Source: Blastocatellia bacterium (GTDB lineage: Bacteria; Acidobacteriota; Blastocatellia; HR10). From it: a DNA stretch of 64,000 nucleotides. The stretch covers positions 1-64,000 of the forward strand of contig JANWYV010000015.1 in the NCBI GenBank assembly GCA_025055075.1. Reading direction: 5' to 3'. Of the stretch, positions 35,755 to 43,744 are shown one piece after another (the first letter of the stretch is position 1; each line of letters starts with the position of its first letter). The notes under the pieces are model-generated. The model searched no databases, was not told the DNA's origin, and worked only from the letters and a program-made list of their open reading frames with translations. The position numbers and the translations under genes were made by a program.

Positions 35755-37206
35755 GTGGTGGGCGGAATCAGGAACGTGTCAGTCCTCACACATCGCGGAT
35801 CCTCCCCGGCGTTGAGGCGTTGGGGGATCGTCTTTTTGACGGGCCTTGGGATCGCATTGGCGCCCGTTCCCGAAGGCGTCGCGCGCGCGTCCTGGAATCT
35901 GCTGGCGATCTTCGCGGCGACGATCGTGGGCTTGATCGTGCAGCCGGTGCCTGGAGGAGCGATGGTGCTCCTGGGCGTGCTGGCGCTTGCTGTGACGGGG
36001 ACGATGCCCGTGAACGAAGCGCTCTCAGGATATGCGGACCCGATCGTCTGGCTGGTGCTCGCTGCCTTCTTCTTCGCGCGCGGGATGATTAAGACTGGAT
36101 TGGGACGGCGCATCGCGTTCCTCTTCATCCGCGCCGTGGGGCGTCATTCGCTCGGTCTCGGATATGCGCTGGCAACGACGGACCTGGTGCTGGCGACGAT
36201 CATTCCCTCAAATGGCGCGCGCGCCGGGGGAATCCTCTTCCCCATCGCCCGAAGCTTGGCCGAAGCATATAATTCGCAGCCTGGGGATTCAGCGCGTCGG
36301 TTGGGCGCATTCCTCATGGTCCTCGTGTATCAGTGCGAGGTCATCGTGTGCGCGATGTTCCTGACGGGGCAAGCGTCGAATCCCTTGATCGCGAAGTTCG
36401 CCGAGCAGGTGGCGGGAGTCTCGCTCACCTACGCGCGATGGGCACTTGGCGCGCTCGTGCCGGGCGCGCTCTCGTTCCTCCTCATCCCCTTGCTCCTTTA
36501 CCGGTTGTTTCCACCGGAGCAGCGGCGCACTCCCGAGGCGGCGGCCTTGGCCGAGGCCGAATTGAAGCGCCTGGGGCCGATGTCGCGCCAAGAGAAAATG
36601 ATGCTGGCGGTCTTCTTGATCGTGGCGTCCTTGTGGATGACGATGAGTTGGCATGGGCTGCATTATGCTGTGATCGCGCTTTTGGGGATCGCGCTATTGC
36701 TGCTCGGCGGCGTACTGACGTGGGAGGATGTGATCTCCGAACGTGGTGCTTGGGACGTGTTCCTCTGGTATGGTGGGCTTGTGCGCATGGGGGGAGCACT
36801 CGGCGAAACCGATCTCACGCGGCGCTTCGCCGAGGCAGCGGCGGCCGTGACGGAGGGATGGAACTGGTGGGGGGCGCTGCTTGTGCTCGCGCTCGTCTAC
36901 TTCTACGCGCACTACGGATTCGCGAGTATCACGGCGCATGCCACGGCGATGTACATTCCATTCCTCATCGTCGTGCTCGCAGCCGGAGCGCCAGCGCCTC
37001 TGGCCGTACACACGCTCGCGTATCTCTCGAACTTGATGGCCGGACTCACGCACTATGGGACGACGCCCGCGCCCATCTATTTCGGCGCCGGATATGTCGC
37101 ACAGACGACGTGGTGGCGGCTCGGACTGATCGCTTCGTGGATCAATCTCGCGATCTGGTTCGGAATCGGATCCGCATGGTGGAAGATGCTGGGTTGGTGG
37201 TCGTAG
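35755..37206 (+). CDS. DASS-family (SLC13-like) anion symporter
   Basis: 483 residues from a GTG; GTG 35776 is a plausible alternative, and neither has a strong ribosome site. Eleven or so membrane helices, with the DASS landmarks VTGTMPVNEALSGYADPIVWLVL (about 80-102), TIIPSNGARAGGILFPI (about 148-165) and a second repeat ending AHYGTTPAPIYFGAGY-like (LTHYGTTPAPIYFGAGY, about 435-451). The closest described members are 2-oxoglutarate/malate-type dicarboxylate carriers. Substrate not provable from sequence. Confidence 0.88.
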   Translation: MVGGIRNVSVLTHRGSSPALRRWGIVFLTGLGIALAPVPEGVARASWNLLAIFAATIVGLIVQPVPGGAMVLLGVLALAVTGTMPVNEALSGYADPIVWLVLAAFFFARGMIKTGLGRRIAFLFIRAVGRHSLGLGYALATTDLVLATIIPSNGARAGGILFPIARSLAEAYNSQPGDSARRLGAFLMVLVYQCEVIVCAMFLTGQASNPLIAKFAEQVAGVSLTYARWALGALVPGALSFLLIPLLLYRLFPPEQRRTPEAAALAEAELKRLGPMSRQEKMMLAVFLIVASLWMTMSWHGLHYAVIALLGIALLLLGGVLTWEDVISERGAWDVFLWYGGLVRMGGALGETDLTRRFAEAAAAVTEGWNWWGALLVLALVYFYAHYGFASITAHATAMYIPFLIVVLAAGAPAPLAVHTLAYLSNLMAGLTHYGTTPAPIYFGAGYVAQTTWWRLGLIASWINLAIWFGIGSAWWKMLGWWS

Positions 37207-37323
37207 ATGGAACACGTGGGTGCGATCGAGCGGCTCCTGCGTCGGACGTGCGAGGGGTGAGGCTTTCGAGAACTCCGGCGATTGCTCGCTGCGACGAAGA
37301 TTCGGTACGTTTGAAGGGCTGAG

Positions 37324-38427
37324 ATGGACACGATCACGCACGGATTGATCACGCGGCTTTTCGCGAAGGCCATTGTACCTGAGCGGCGTGGACGCGATCT
37401 CATCGTGCTCGCGACCATTTGCAGCGTCCTGCCGGATGTGGACATCCTCTACGGCGCGGGCGATCCGTTGGCCGGGTTGCAGAATCATCGCGGATTCACC
37501 CATTCGCTTCTAGGAGCTGTCCTATTGGGATTCCCACTGGCAGCTCTCACTTATTACCGCCTTCCCCACAGGCTTCTGAAACGCGCGCGAGAGCGTTCAA
37601 CGCTCCCGCACGGTGTGGAGCGCCGCGCGAGCCCATCAGAGCGCGCGGCCTATGGCTTCTGGGCCTTCTATCTGGCGAGCGTTCTCGGGATCGGTTCCCA
37701 CATCTTCTTCGACCTGGTGACGTCCTACGGGACGATGATCCTGCAGCCGTTCTCCGATCGGCGATTCAGCCTCGACCTTTGGTTCATCATTGATCCGTAC
37801 GTGTGGCTGATCCTCAGCGTGCCGTGGTTGCTGCGACGCGCGCTCGGGCCCGAGAGGTTGCGAAGACGGGGGACGGGATGGGAGTATCGCATCGCTGCGC
37901 TGCTCCTTGTGGGGTACATCGGACTCGCCGCGGGCGTGCAGATGACGGCGCTTCGCCAGTTGGAAGCGTGGACGAGAGTGCAGGGGATCTCGGCGACGAC
38001 GATCGGGGCAATTCCCGTTGCCTTCTCACCACTCCGTCGCAAGGGCATCGTCATGACTCCCGATCGCGTCTACGACATTCCGATCCGCGTGACGAGTGCT
38101 GATTTCGGACCGATCGCCACATATCCTTCGCCGTTTCGCACGGATGATCCGTTCATCGTGCGCGCGTGGGCGACACCGCACGGAAAACGCTATCGGTGGT
38201 TCGCCCGCTTCCCGCTGGCCGTGCGCCTCGACGAAGAGGAGAGACAACGCGTCATCCTGTACGATCTGAGATTCCAGCCGCGGTGGGAGGATCTGGGGAT
38301 TGTCGGACGAACGGTCGCGCGCGCTCTCCTGAAGCGTTGGCCCGAGTTGATGGAGCAAAAACGACAAGCCTTGGAGATCGTCTTCGACGCTCGTGGGCGC
38401 GCTGAGCGCATCGCCTTTTTGGATTGA
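37324..38427 (+). CDS. Membrane-bound metal-dependent hydrolase (YdjM/DUF457-like)
   Basis: 367 residues. The start MDTITHGLITRL and the motifs LPDVDIL (about 38-44) and NHRGFTHSLLGAVL (about 54-67) are the metal-binding signature of the YdjM/LexA-induced family. Several membrane helices and an additional C-terminal soluble part (about 240-367) follow. Family members are predicted inner-membrane hydrolases of unproven substrate. The gene precedes truD by 9 bases. Confidence 0.85.
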   Translation: MDTITHGLITRLFAKAIVPERRGRDLIVLATICSVLPDVDILYGAGDPLAGLQNHRGFTHSLLGAVLLGFPLAALTYYRLPHRLLKRARERSTLPHGVERRASPSERAAYGFWAFYLASVLGIGSHIFFDLVTSYGTMILQPFSDRRFSLDLWFIIDPYVWLILSVPWLLRRALGPERLRRRGTGWEYRIAALLLVGYIGLAAGVQMTALRQLEAWTRVQGISATTIGAIPVAFSPLRRKGIVMTPDRVYDIPIRVTSADFGPIATYPSPFRTDDPFIVRAWATPHGKRYRWFARFPLAVRLDEEERQRVILYDLRFQPRWEDLGIVGRTVARALLKRWPELMEQKRQALEIVFDARGRAERIAFLD

Positions 38428-38436
38428 GCGAGACCG

Positions 38437-39696
38437 ATGTCGGAGGATCGCACACCTCTCTCCAGCACCGAGGAATCGGCGGTCGAAGCGCAAGTTCGCC
38501 ACGGGAGACCGATCGCGTACAAGATCAAGGTCATGCCGGAGGATTTTCAGGTCGCGGAGATCTGCGATCTGACACCGTCTGAGCGCGGGCGGTATCGGCT
38601 CTATCGGTTGACGAAATCCGGATGGAACACGACCGATCTCTTGCGACGGCTGGCGCGGCGGTTCGGCCTCCCCTACGAAGCGTTCTCCTACGGGGGACGG
38701 AAGGATCGTCATGCCCTCACGACACAATACATCACGATCCGCGACGAGCGCGACTTTTCGCTCACTGAACCTGCGTTCTCGCTCCAGGCTCTGGGTTGGA
38801 CGGATGAGCCGATGACGCCCGAATTCCTTCGGGGCAACGAATTCCGGATCACTCTGCGGGCGATGCGCGCGGAAGAAGTCGTCCACCTGGAGCGTAATCT
38901 CCGCGCCGTGCGGGACTATGGCTTGCCGAACTATTTCGACGATCAGCGCTTCGGCTCCTATGATCGAAAGCGCGGCTTCATCGCCGAACGGCTCCTGAAG
39001 GATCAGTGGGAGGAGGCGCTGCGGATCTATCTCACCCTCATCTATCCTGAAGAGAAGCGAATGGCGAAGGAGCGCAAGCGCTATTTCCTCGAACACTGGG
39101 GGCAGTGGGAGGCATGCTTGGAACGAGCGAAGACGGTGACCGAGCGTCGCCTCTTTCGGTTCTTGCAACGACATCGGGGGGACTACGTGGGAGCGGTCAA
39201 TCTTATCCCGCGCGAGGAGCTGGCCATGATCCTCTCGGCCTATCAGTCCTTCCTCTGGAACGAGATGGTGCGCGAGATCGTGCGGACGTGGGCATCGTCG
39301 GTTATGGAAGTCCGCGGCGTTGTCACGCGATACGCCTTTTACCTGACGCTCTCCCGCGATGCGCTCGACTACTTGCGGGGGGTGAAACTCCCTACGCCGG
39401 GGCCTCGTGCCTCGCTCGCCGATCCGTATCTGGAGCACGCCTATCGGACAGTCTTGGAGCGCGCGGGGATCGTTTCAGATCGAGTCTTCGCGCTGAAGAA
39501 GCTGCGACGGGCTTACGTGAAGGCCGTTCCGCGCGATGTGATCTTGTTTCCGGAGGAGCTGGAGCTGCGCGATGTGGCGCCGGATGAGCGATATCCAGGC
39601 CGCGTGAAAGCCGTGCTGCGCTTCATCCTTCCACGGGGCGCCTACGGGACCATGGTCATCAAACGTCTCACACTGCGCCTCGAAGACGCGCCATAG
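38437..39696 (+). CDS. truD: tRNA pseudouridine synthase D
   Basis: 419 residues. Motif GGRKDRHA contains the catalytic Asp90. NYFDDQRFGS (about 166-175) and the AYQSFLWNEMVREI helix (about 268-281) are the other TruD signatures. The TRUD insertion domain is at about 180-330. It converts U13 of tRNA-Glu to pseudouridine. It is longer than E. coli TruD (349 residues) because of its larger insertion and a 25-residue N-terminal extension. Confidence 0.96.
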   Translation: MSEDRTPLSSTEESAVEAQVRHGRPIAYKIKVMPEDFQVAEICDLTPSERGRYRLYRLTKSGWNTTDLLRRLARRFGLPYEAFSYGGRKDRHALTTQYITIRDERDFSLTEPAFSLQALGWTDEPMTPEFLRGNEFRITLRAMRAEEVVHLERNLRAVRDYGLPNYFDDQRFGSYDRKRGFIAERLLKDQWEEALRIYLTLIYPEEKRMAKERKRYFLEHWGQWEACLERAKTVTERRLFRFLQRHRGDYVGAVNLIPREELAMILSAYQSFLWNEMVREIVRTWASSVMEVRGVVTRYAFYLTLSRDALDYLRGVKLPTPGPRASLADPYLEHAYRTVLERAGIVSDRVFALKKLRRAYVKAVPRDVILFPEELELRDVAPDERYPGRVKAVLRFILPRGAYGTMVIKRLTLRLEDAP

Positions 39697-39750
39697 ATCG
39701 CTCTCAGCACGACGACACCGGTATCCGTGAAGCAACTTCTGCCGTCCACC

Positions 39751-39954
39751 TCATGTGGATAAGGAGGACACCCATCGAGGCGGCGTCGGCGTGCCGCTTA
39801 CCTTCTGCCAGAATTCCTGAGCGATCTTCACGCGCTCTTCATGCGTGCGCCCTTGCTCGAGTAACCGAAATAGCTCATGCAGGCGTTGCTTCCGCCGCTT
39901 CAGCTTCCGATGTCGGCGCTGGCGTAACTCCTGTGCGCGCGTTCCTGCTCCCAT
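39751..39954 (-). CDS. Small basic protein, 67 residues; function unknown
   Basis: Arg/Lys-rich: a first half of RQRRHRKLKRRKQRLHELFR-type helix, then EERVKIAQEFWQKVSG and a short tail. The AAAGGAGG 10 bases before the ATG and a near-perfect promoter 47 bases upstream show that it is a real, probably well expressed gene. It could bind RNA or a nucleic-acid complex given its charge (inference). It converges with truD. Confidence 0.7.
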   Translation of the reverse strand: MGAGTRAQELRQRRHRKLKRRKQRLHELFRLLEQGRTHEERVKIAQEFWQKVSGTPTPPRWVSSLST

Positions 39955-40000
39955 GGTGCATCAGCCTCCTTTCCGCTCCAGGGAGATCTCAAGGGCAAAA

Positions 40001-40029
40001 TTTATAGACGATCTCGGCTCCCTTGTCAA
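40001..40029 (-). promoter_or_regulatory. Consensus promoter of the small basic protein gene
   Basis: Minus strand: a perfect TTGACA (40024-40029), a 17-base spacer and TATAAA (40001-40006). Confidence 0.7.
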
Positions 40030-40207
40030 AATCGAGCCACTTCGATGTTCGCGCAGGAGATCCACCGGATTCGAAGAGACGAAATTACGCGCACGCCATG
40101 ACCAGGGGAGACCTCACAAATCCCCTCCATGAGCGCACTCCCTGTTCAGACGATGTCGGGGCTGGGCCTTTTGGGGTGGAGGTCGCTCGGTGAACGGGTG
40201 TGGGGCG

Positions 40208-43200
40208 TCATGCCCGTCCATACAGGATCTCCCGCGCGAGGGGGTTGTGCGGGTCCCATCGCAGGACACGACGAGCCCAGGTGCGCGCCTCGCGCTTTTG
40301 GCCGCTGCGCCAGAAGGCTTCCGCCAGGCCGAGGTAGCTTTCCACATGGAGAGGATCTCGATCCAGAGCCTTTTGAAATTGCTCGCGAGCGTCGCGGAAT
40401 TGCCCGGCGTTCAGGAGAAAGAGCCCGTAGTTGTAGTACGCCATCGCTTGCTTCGAATGAGTGCGCGTGATCTCTTCGAAGAGAGCGCGCGCTCGGGTGG
40501 TCTCGCCCATCTCGGCGGTGATCATGGCCACCAACGTGCGTGCTTGGAAATGCTGAGGATTCGCCTCGACGCTGCGCCGAGCGAGCGCGAGGGCATCGGC
40601 CAACGCTCCCTGCTGGAATCGAAGTGCGGCCAAGTGAAAGAGTGCGATCCCGTTTCCAGGATCAGCCTGTAGCCATCGTTGGCATGTCTCTTCGAGAGCC
40701 GCGACTTCGCGGGCTCCGGCCAAGCAGGCCGCGTAGCGCTCCAGGAGGCGGGAACTTTCTGCCGCCGTTCGAGCAGACATTGCACGCGATCTCGGGATTG
40801 GGGCCAGGGCCTTCTCAGCGTCCTCCCGAAGGATGGCGAGACACTGATCATAGCGCCCCTCCTCTTCGTACCACGTCGCGAGCGCCAGCCGTGCGTCAAG
40901 ATTGCGCGGATCGTCTTTCAGCACTTGCTCGTAGAGCGCTTTCGCTTCGGCTCGCAGCTCGCGCGTGCGGGCGACGCGAAGCAGTCCCTCCAGGGCTTCT
41001 CGCGCACGAGGATAGCGCTCGATGGCGCGCCGGTATTCGCTGAACGCTTCCGAGAAGCTCTCGGCGCGCTCATACATCCGTCCTTTGTTTTGAAAGCTCT
41101 CCCAGGTCGCGCGCTGTAAGATCGCTCGAATCGCCGGAGGCGGTGGCAGCGCGCGGGGGAATCCCTGCAACGCTTGAAGATTCGATCGGCTCGTCTGCGC
41201 GTGCATTGCCCGTGGACTGGAGAATTCCAAGACGGGGTGATCATCCGTATGAAGCGGTGCCCCCTGAGCGAAGCGACCGAGGTCATCGTCGCGCATCACA
41301 TAGAGGCTGAGCACGGCGTAGAGATCCGAGATCCCGAGGCGTTCGAGATCTTCCCGCACCGTCGCGCGATGGAAATTCTGCTCCAGACGCGTCAGATCGA
41401 GATCGAAAGTGGGATCCTTCGCCCCGATCAGCAGCAGATCGTTCTCGTTGAGCATCCAGAGGGATGCGCGGGGGAAGACCGCGTGGAACGTCCGCAGCAG
41501 CGTCTGCAGATCTCGCAGGGACATGTTGTAGCTATGGAACCATTGGCAGAGGAGCCCGCGGTCGGTCAACCGTGCTCGCGCCAATTGGAAGAATTCACGG
41601 GTGAAGAGCGCGCTCATGCCCGCCATCCACGGATTCGAAGGTTCGGAGATGATGACGTCGTACGATTCCTTGGCGAGCAGCAGATGGTTCCGTCCGTCGC
41701 CGAGAATCAGGCGAGCGCGCGAATCGTCGAGAACTCGATCATTGACATGCTCGAAGAACCGAGCTGCGCGCACGACCTCGGGCGAGATCTCCACGATGTC
41801 CACCCGCTCGAGCGGATGCTTCAGGGCGGCGCCCGCTGTCACTCCGCTCCCCAGGCCGATGACACACGCCCGTCGGGGGCGATCGGCCAGGAGAAGTGGC
41901 AGGTGCGCCAGCAATTTTTGCGTGAACATGTCGGCTCCGCCATCGCTCGCGTCTACCTTTCCATCGAGCGAGAGTTGATGTTCCTCCCCCACGCGGCGGA
42001 CGGCGACTGTGGCTAGGGCGCCCTCTTTGTAGAAGAGCAGGTCGCCACGATGGGCGATGATCTCCACATCCACGTCGGCATAGTATGGCGCATATTTGTA
42101 GAGTCCGGCCGAGAGTCGTTCCACGTCCCATCGCGGGATGAGCGCAAAGAGCAGGAAGAAGAGGCCGAGGAGACCTGCCACAAGGCTTAGGCGAATGCTC
42201 GCTCGGGGCGAGAGCGACAGCAACAGCCCCGCGCTGATTCCCACGTTGATGAGGATGCCAACCCAGAACGTGCGCTCTGTCCCCAGATGGGGGATGAGCA
42301 GAAGTCCAGTCAGCAGTGAGCCCAGAACGGCTCCGATGGTGTTCGCAGCCAAAGCTCCTCCTGTGTCCCTACCAATGGCGCGCTCTTCTCGAAGGTAGAG
42401 CTTGACGATCACAGGGAACGCGGCTCCCGAGAGCATCGTGGGGACGAGCAAGAGGCCGGCGATGATCGCCCCTTGTATCAACTGAAGTCGAGCGTAGTGC
42501 TCGGCATGGATCTGCACGATCTCGCTCACCACAAGCGGCAGGCGATTGAGGATCGGCAAGGTCGCGGTGACCGAGAGTCCCAGGAGGGTGTAGAGGCTCG
42601 CTAAGAGCCGCGTGAGCTTCGCTCGTCCGTCGGCGCGCTCTCCCCACCGATCGCTCCACGGAGCGAGCAAACGACTCCCCAGCGCGAGCCCCAAGATGAA
42701 GATCGTCAACATCAGACCGAATGCATAGACGGTCGGCCCGAGTAAAAGAGCAAGGACGCGCGTATAAGCGACCTCATAGAGGAGCGCGGCGAATCCGGAG
42801 AAGAAGAAGACAAGCAGAAGGGAAGGAGAATGGAGCAGTGACGATTCCGAAGCAACGTCTCGTTGCCGCGTGCCCTCGAAGACGCCATCGGGGCGGCATC
42901 CGATTGAGAGGAGCGCTTCATGGCGTTCTTCGATGGAGACAGTGCGGGCACATCCGAAGGCGATCGCGGCGACGAGGATATTCAGTGCGACGGCGAGCAG
43001 TTGCGTTCGGCTGAGCCCCAGCGCGGGGATGAGGAGGAAGCCGCTGCTAAAACTACCCGCCGCTGCGCCGAACGTATTAATGGCATAGAGCCGACCGATC
43101 TCACGACCAAGCTGCGCGAAGCGCCCGCGACCGAAGAACGCGCTGAGTACGGGGAATGTCCCCCCCATGAGCGCGGTTGGGGGAAGCAAAAGAAATGCGC

Positions 43201-43573
43201 TCGCGATCGCCTTCACCGTCGTGAAGAGCGCCGGAGATAGAGTGCGATGCCCGAAGATCAACAACGGTTCGAGCCACCACCGACTTCCCAACAATGCGAG
43301 CGCCCAGAGCCCGATGCCTAACTCCATAAGCGCATACGCGCGAAGCAGCGTCGAGGGACGGGCCCGCAGCGTCGCCCATCGTCCGAATCCATAACTGCCA
43401 ATGGCCAATCCCCCCATGAAGACGGCGAGGATGAAGCTCGTGGAGAGGAGCGCGTTCCCGAACACGAGTGAGAGAGCGCGCATCCAGACGACTTCGTAGA
43501 CGAGGCCGCAAAATCCCGAGAGCAGGACGCTCAGCATCAGCGCATGTCGGAGGCGATCCCGACGGTTCGACAT
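40208..43573 (-). CDS. Fused MFS-like transporter / spermidine synthase-like / TPR protein
   Basis: 1121 residues from the ATG at 43573 (no clear ribosome site). Part one (about 1-500) has some 12-14 membrane helices in two related halves (GFCGLVYEVVWMRALSLVFG and GFAALLYEVAYTRVLALLLG). Part two (about 515-790) is a spermidine-synthase-like methyltransferase fold: LSLDGKVDAS, VIGLGSGVTAGAAL, DIVEISPEVV, and EPSNPW in place of the usual catalytic DSSDP. Part three (about 830-1121) has about seven TPR repeats (AYYNYGLFLLNAGQFRDAREQF). Two-part MFS/spermidine-synthase fusions are common in bacteria and of unknown substrate; the TPR tail adds a protein-binding part. Confidence 0.9.
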   Translation of the reverse strand: MSNRRDRLRHALMLSVLLSGFCGLVYEVVWMRALSLVFGNALLSTSFILAVFMGGLAIGSYGFGRWATLRARPSTLLRAYALMELGIGLWALALLGSRWWLEPLLIFGHRTLSPALFTTVKAIASAFLLLPPTALMGGTFPVLSAFFGRGRFAQLGREIGRLYAINTFGAAAGSFSSGFLLIPALGLSRTQLLAVALNILVAAIAFGCARTVSIEERHEALLSIGCRPDGVFEGTRQRDVASESSLLHSPSLLLVFFFSGFAALLYEVAYTRVLALLLGPTVYAFGLMLTIFILGLALGSRLLAPWSDRWGERADGRAKLTRLLASLYTLLGLSVTATLPILNRLPLVVSEIVQIHAEHYARLQLIQGAIIAGLLLVPTMLSGAAFPVIVKLYLREERAIGRDTGGALAANTIGAVLGSLLTGLLLIPHLGTERTFWVGILINVGISAGLLLSLSPRASIRLSLVAGLLGLFFLLFALIPRWDVERLSAGLYKYAPYYADVDVEIIAHRGDLLFYKEGALATVAVRRVGEEHQLSLDGKVDASDGGADMFTQKLLAHLPLLLADRPRRACVIGLGSGVTAGAALKHPLERVDIVEISPEVVRAARFFEHVNDRVLDDSRARLILGDGRNHLLLAKESYDVIISEPSNPWMAGMSALFTREFFQLARARLTDRGLLCQWFHSYNMSLRDLQTLLRTFHAVFPRASLWMLNENDLLLIGAKDPTFDLDLTRLEQNFHRATVREDLERLGISDLYAVLSLYVMRDDDLGRFAQGAPLHTDDHPVLEFSSPRAMHAQTSRSNLQALQGFPRALPPPPAIRAILQRATWESFQNKGRMYERAESFSEAFSEYRRAIERYPRAREALEGLLRVARTRELRAEAKALYEQVLKDDPRNLDARLALATWYEEEGRYDQCLAILREDAEKALAPIPRSRAMSARTAAESSRLLERYAACLAGAREVAALEETCQRWLQADPGNGIALFHLAALRFQQGALADALALARRSVEANPQHFQARTLVAMITAEMGETTRARALFEEITRTHSKQAMAYYNYGLFLLNAGQFRDAREQFQKALDRDPLHVESYLGLAEAFWRSGQKREARTWARRVLRWDPHNPLAREILYGRA

Positions 43574-43675
43574 AATTCGGCGCCCGAAGTGTATCCGAAA
43601 AGGCAGCGGCGGGTCAACGCGATGGAGATCGCAGGCAAGCGCAGCGAAAACGCACGCCGGTGCGGTAAAAGTATA

Positions 43676-43704
43676 TTGCCTCGCGTGGGGACTTATGGTA
43701 TAAA
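43676..43704 (+). promoter_or_regulatory. Promoter of the TonB-dependent receptor gene
   Basis: TTGCCT (43676-43681), a 17-base spacer and TATAAA (43699-43704), 40 bases before the ATG. Confidence 0.55.
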
Positions 43705-43744
43705 TTTGCCGCACTTGCGACCAAACTAAGGAGGGAGGAAGAGT

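Noticed and set aside
38026-39438. 470-codon open frame opposite truD.
   Set aside because: TruD motifs are unambiguous on the plus strand, and the antisense frame has no ribosome site or domain.
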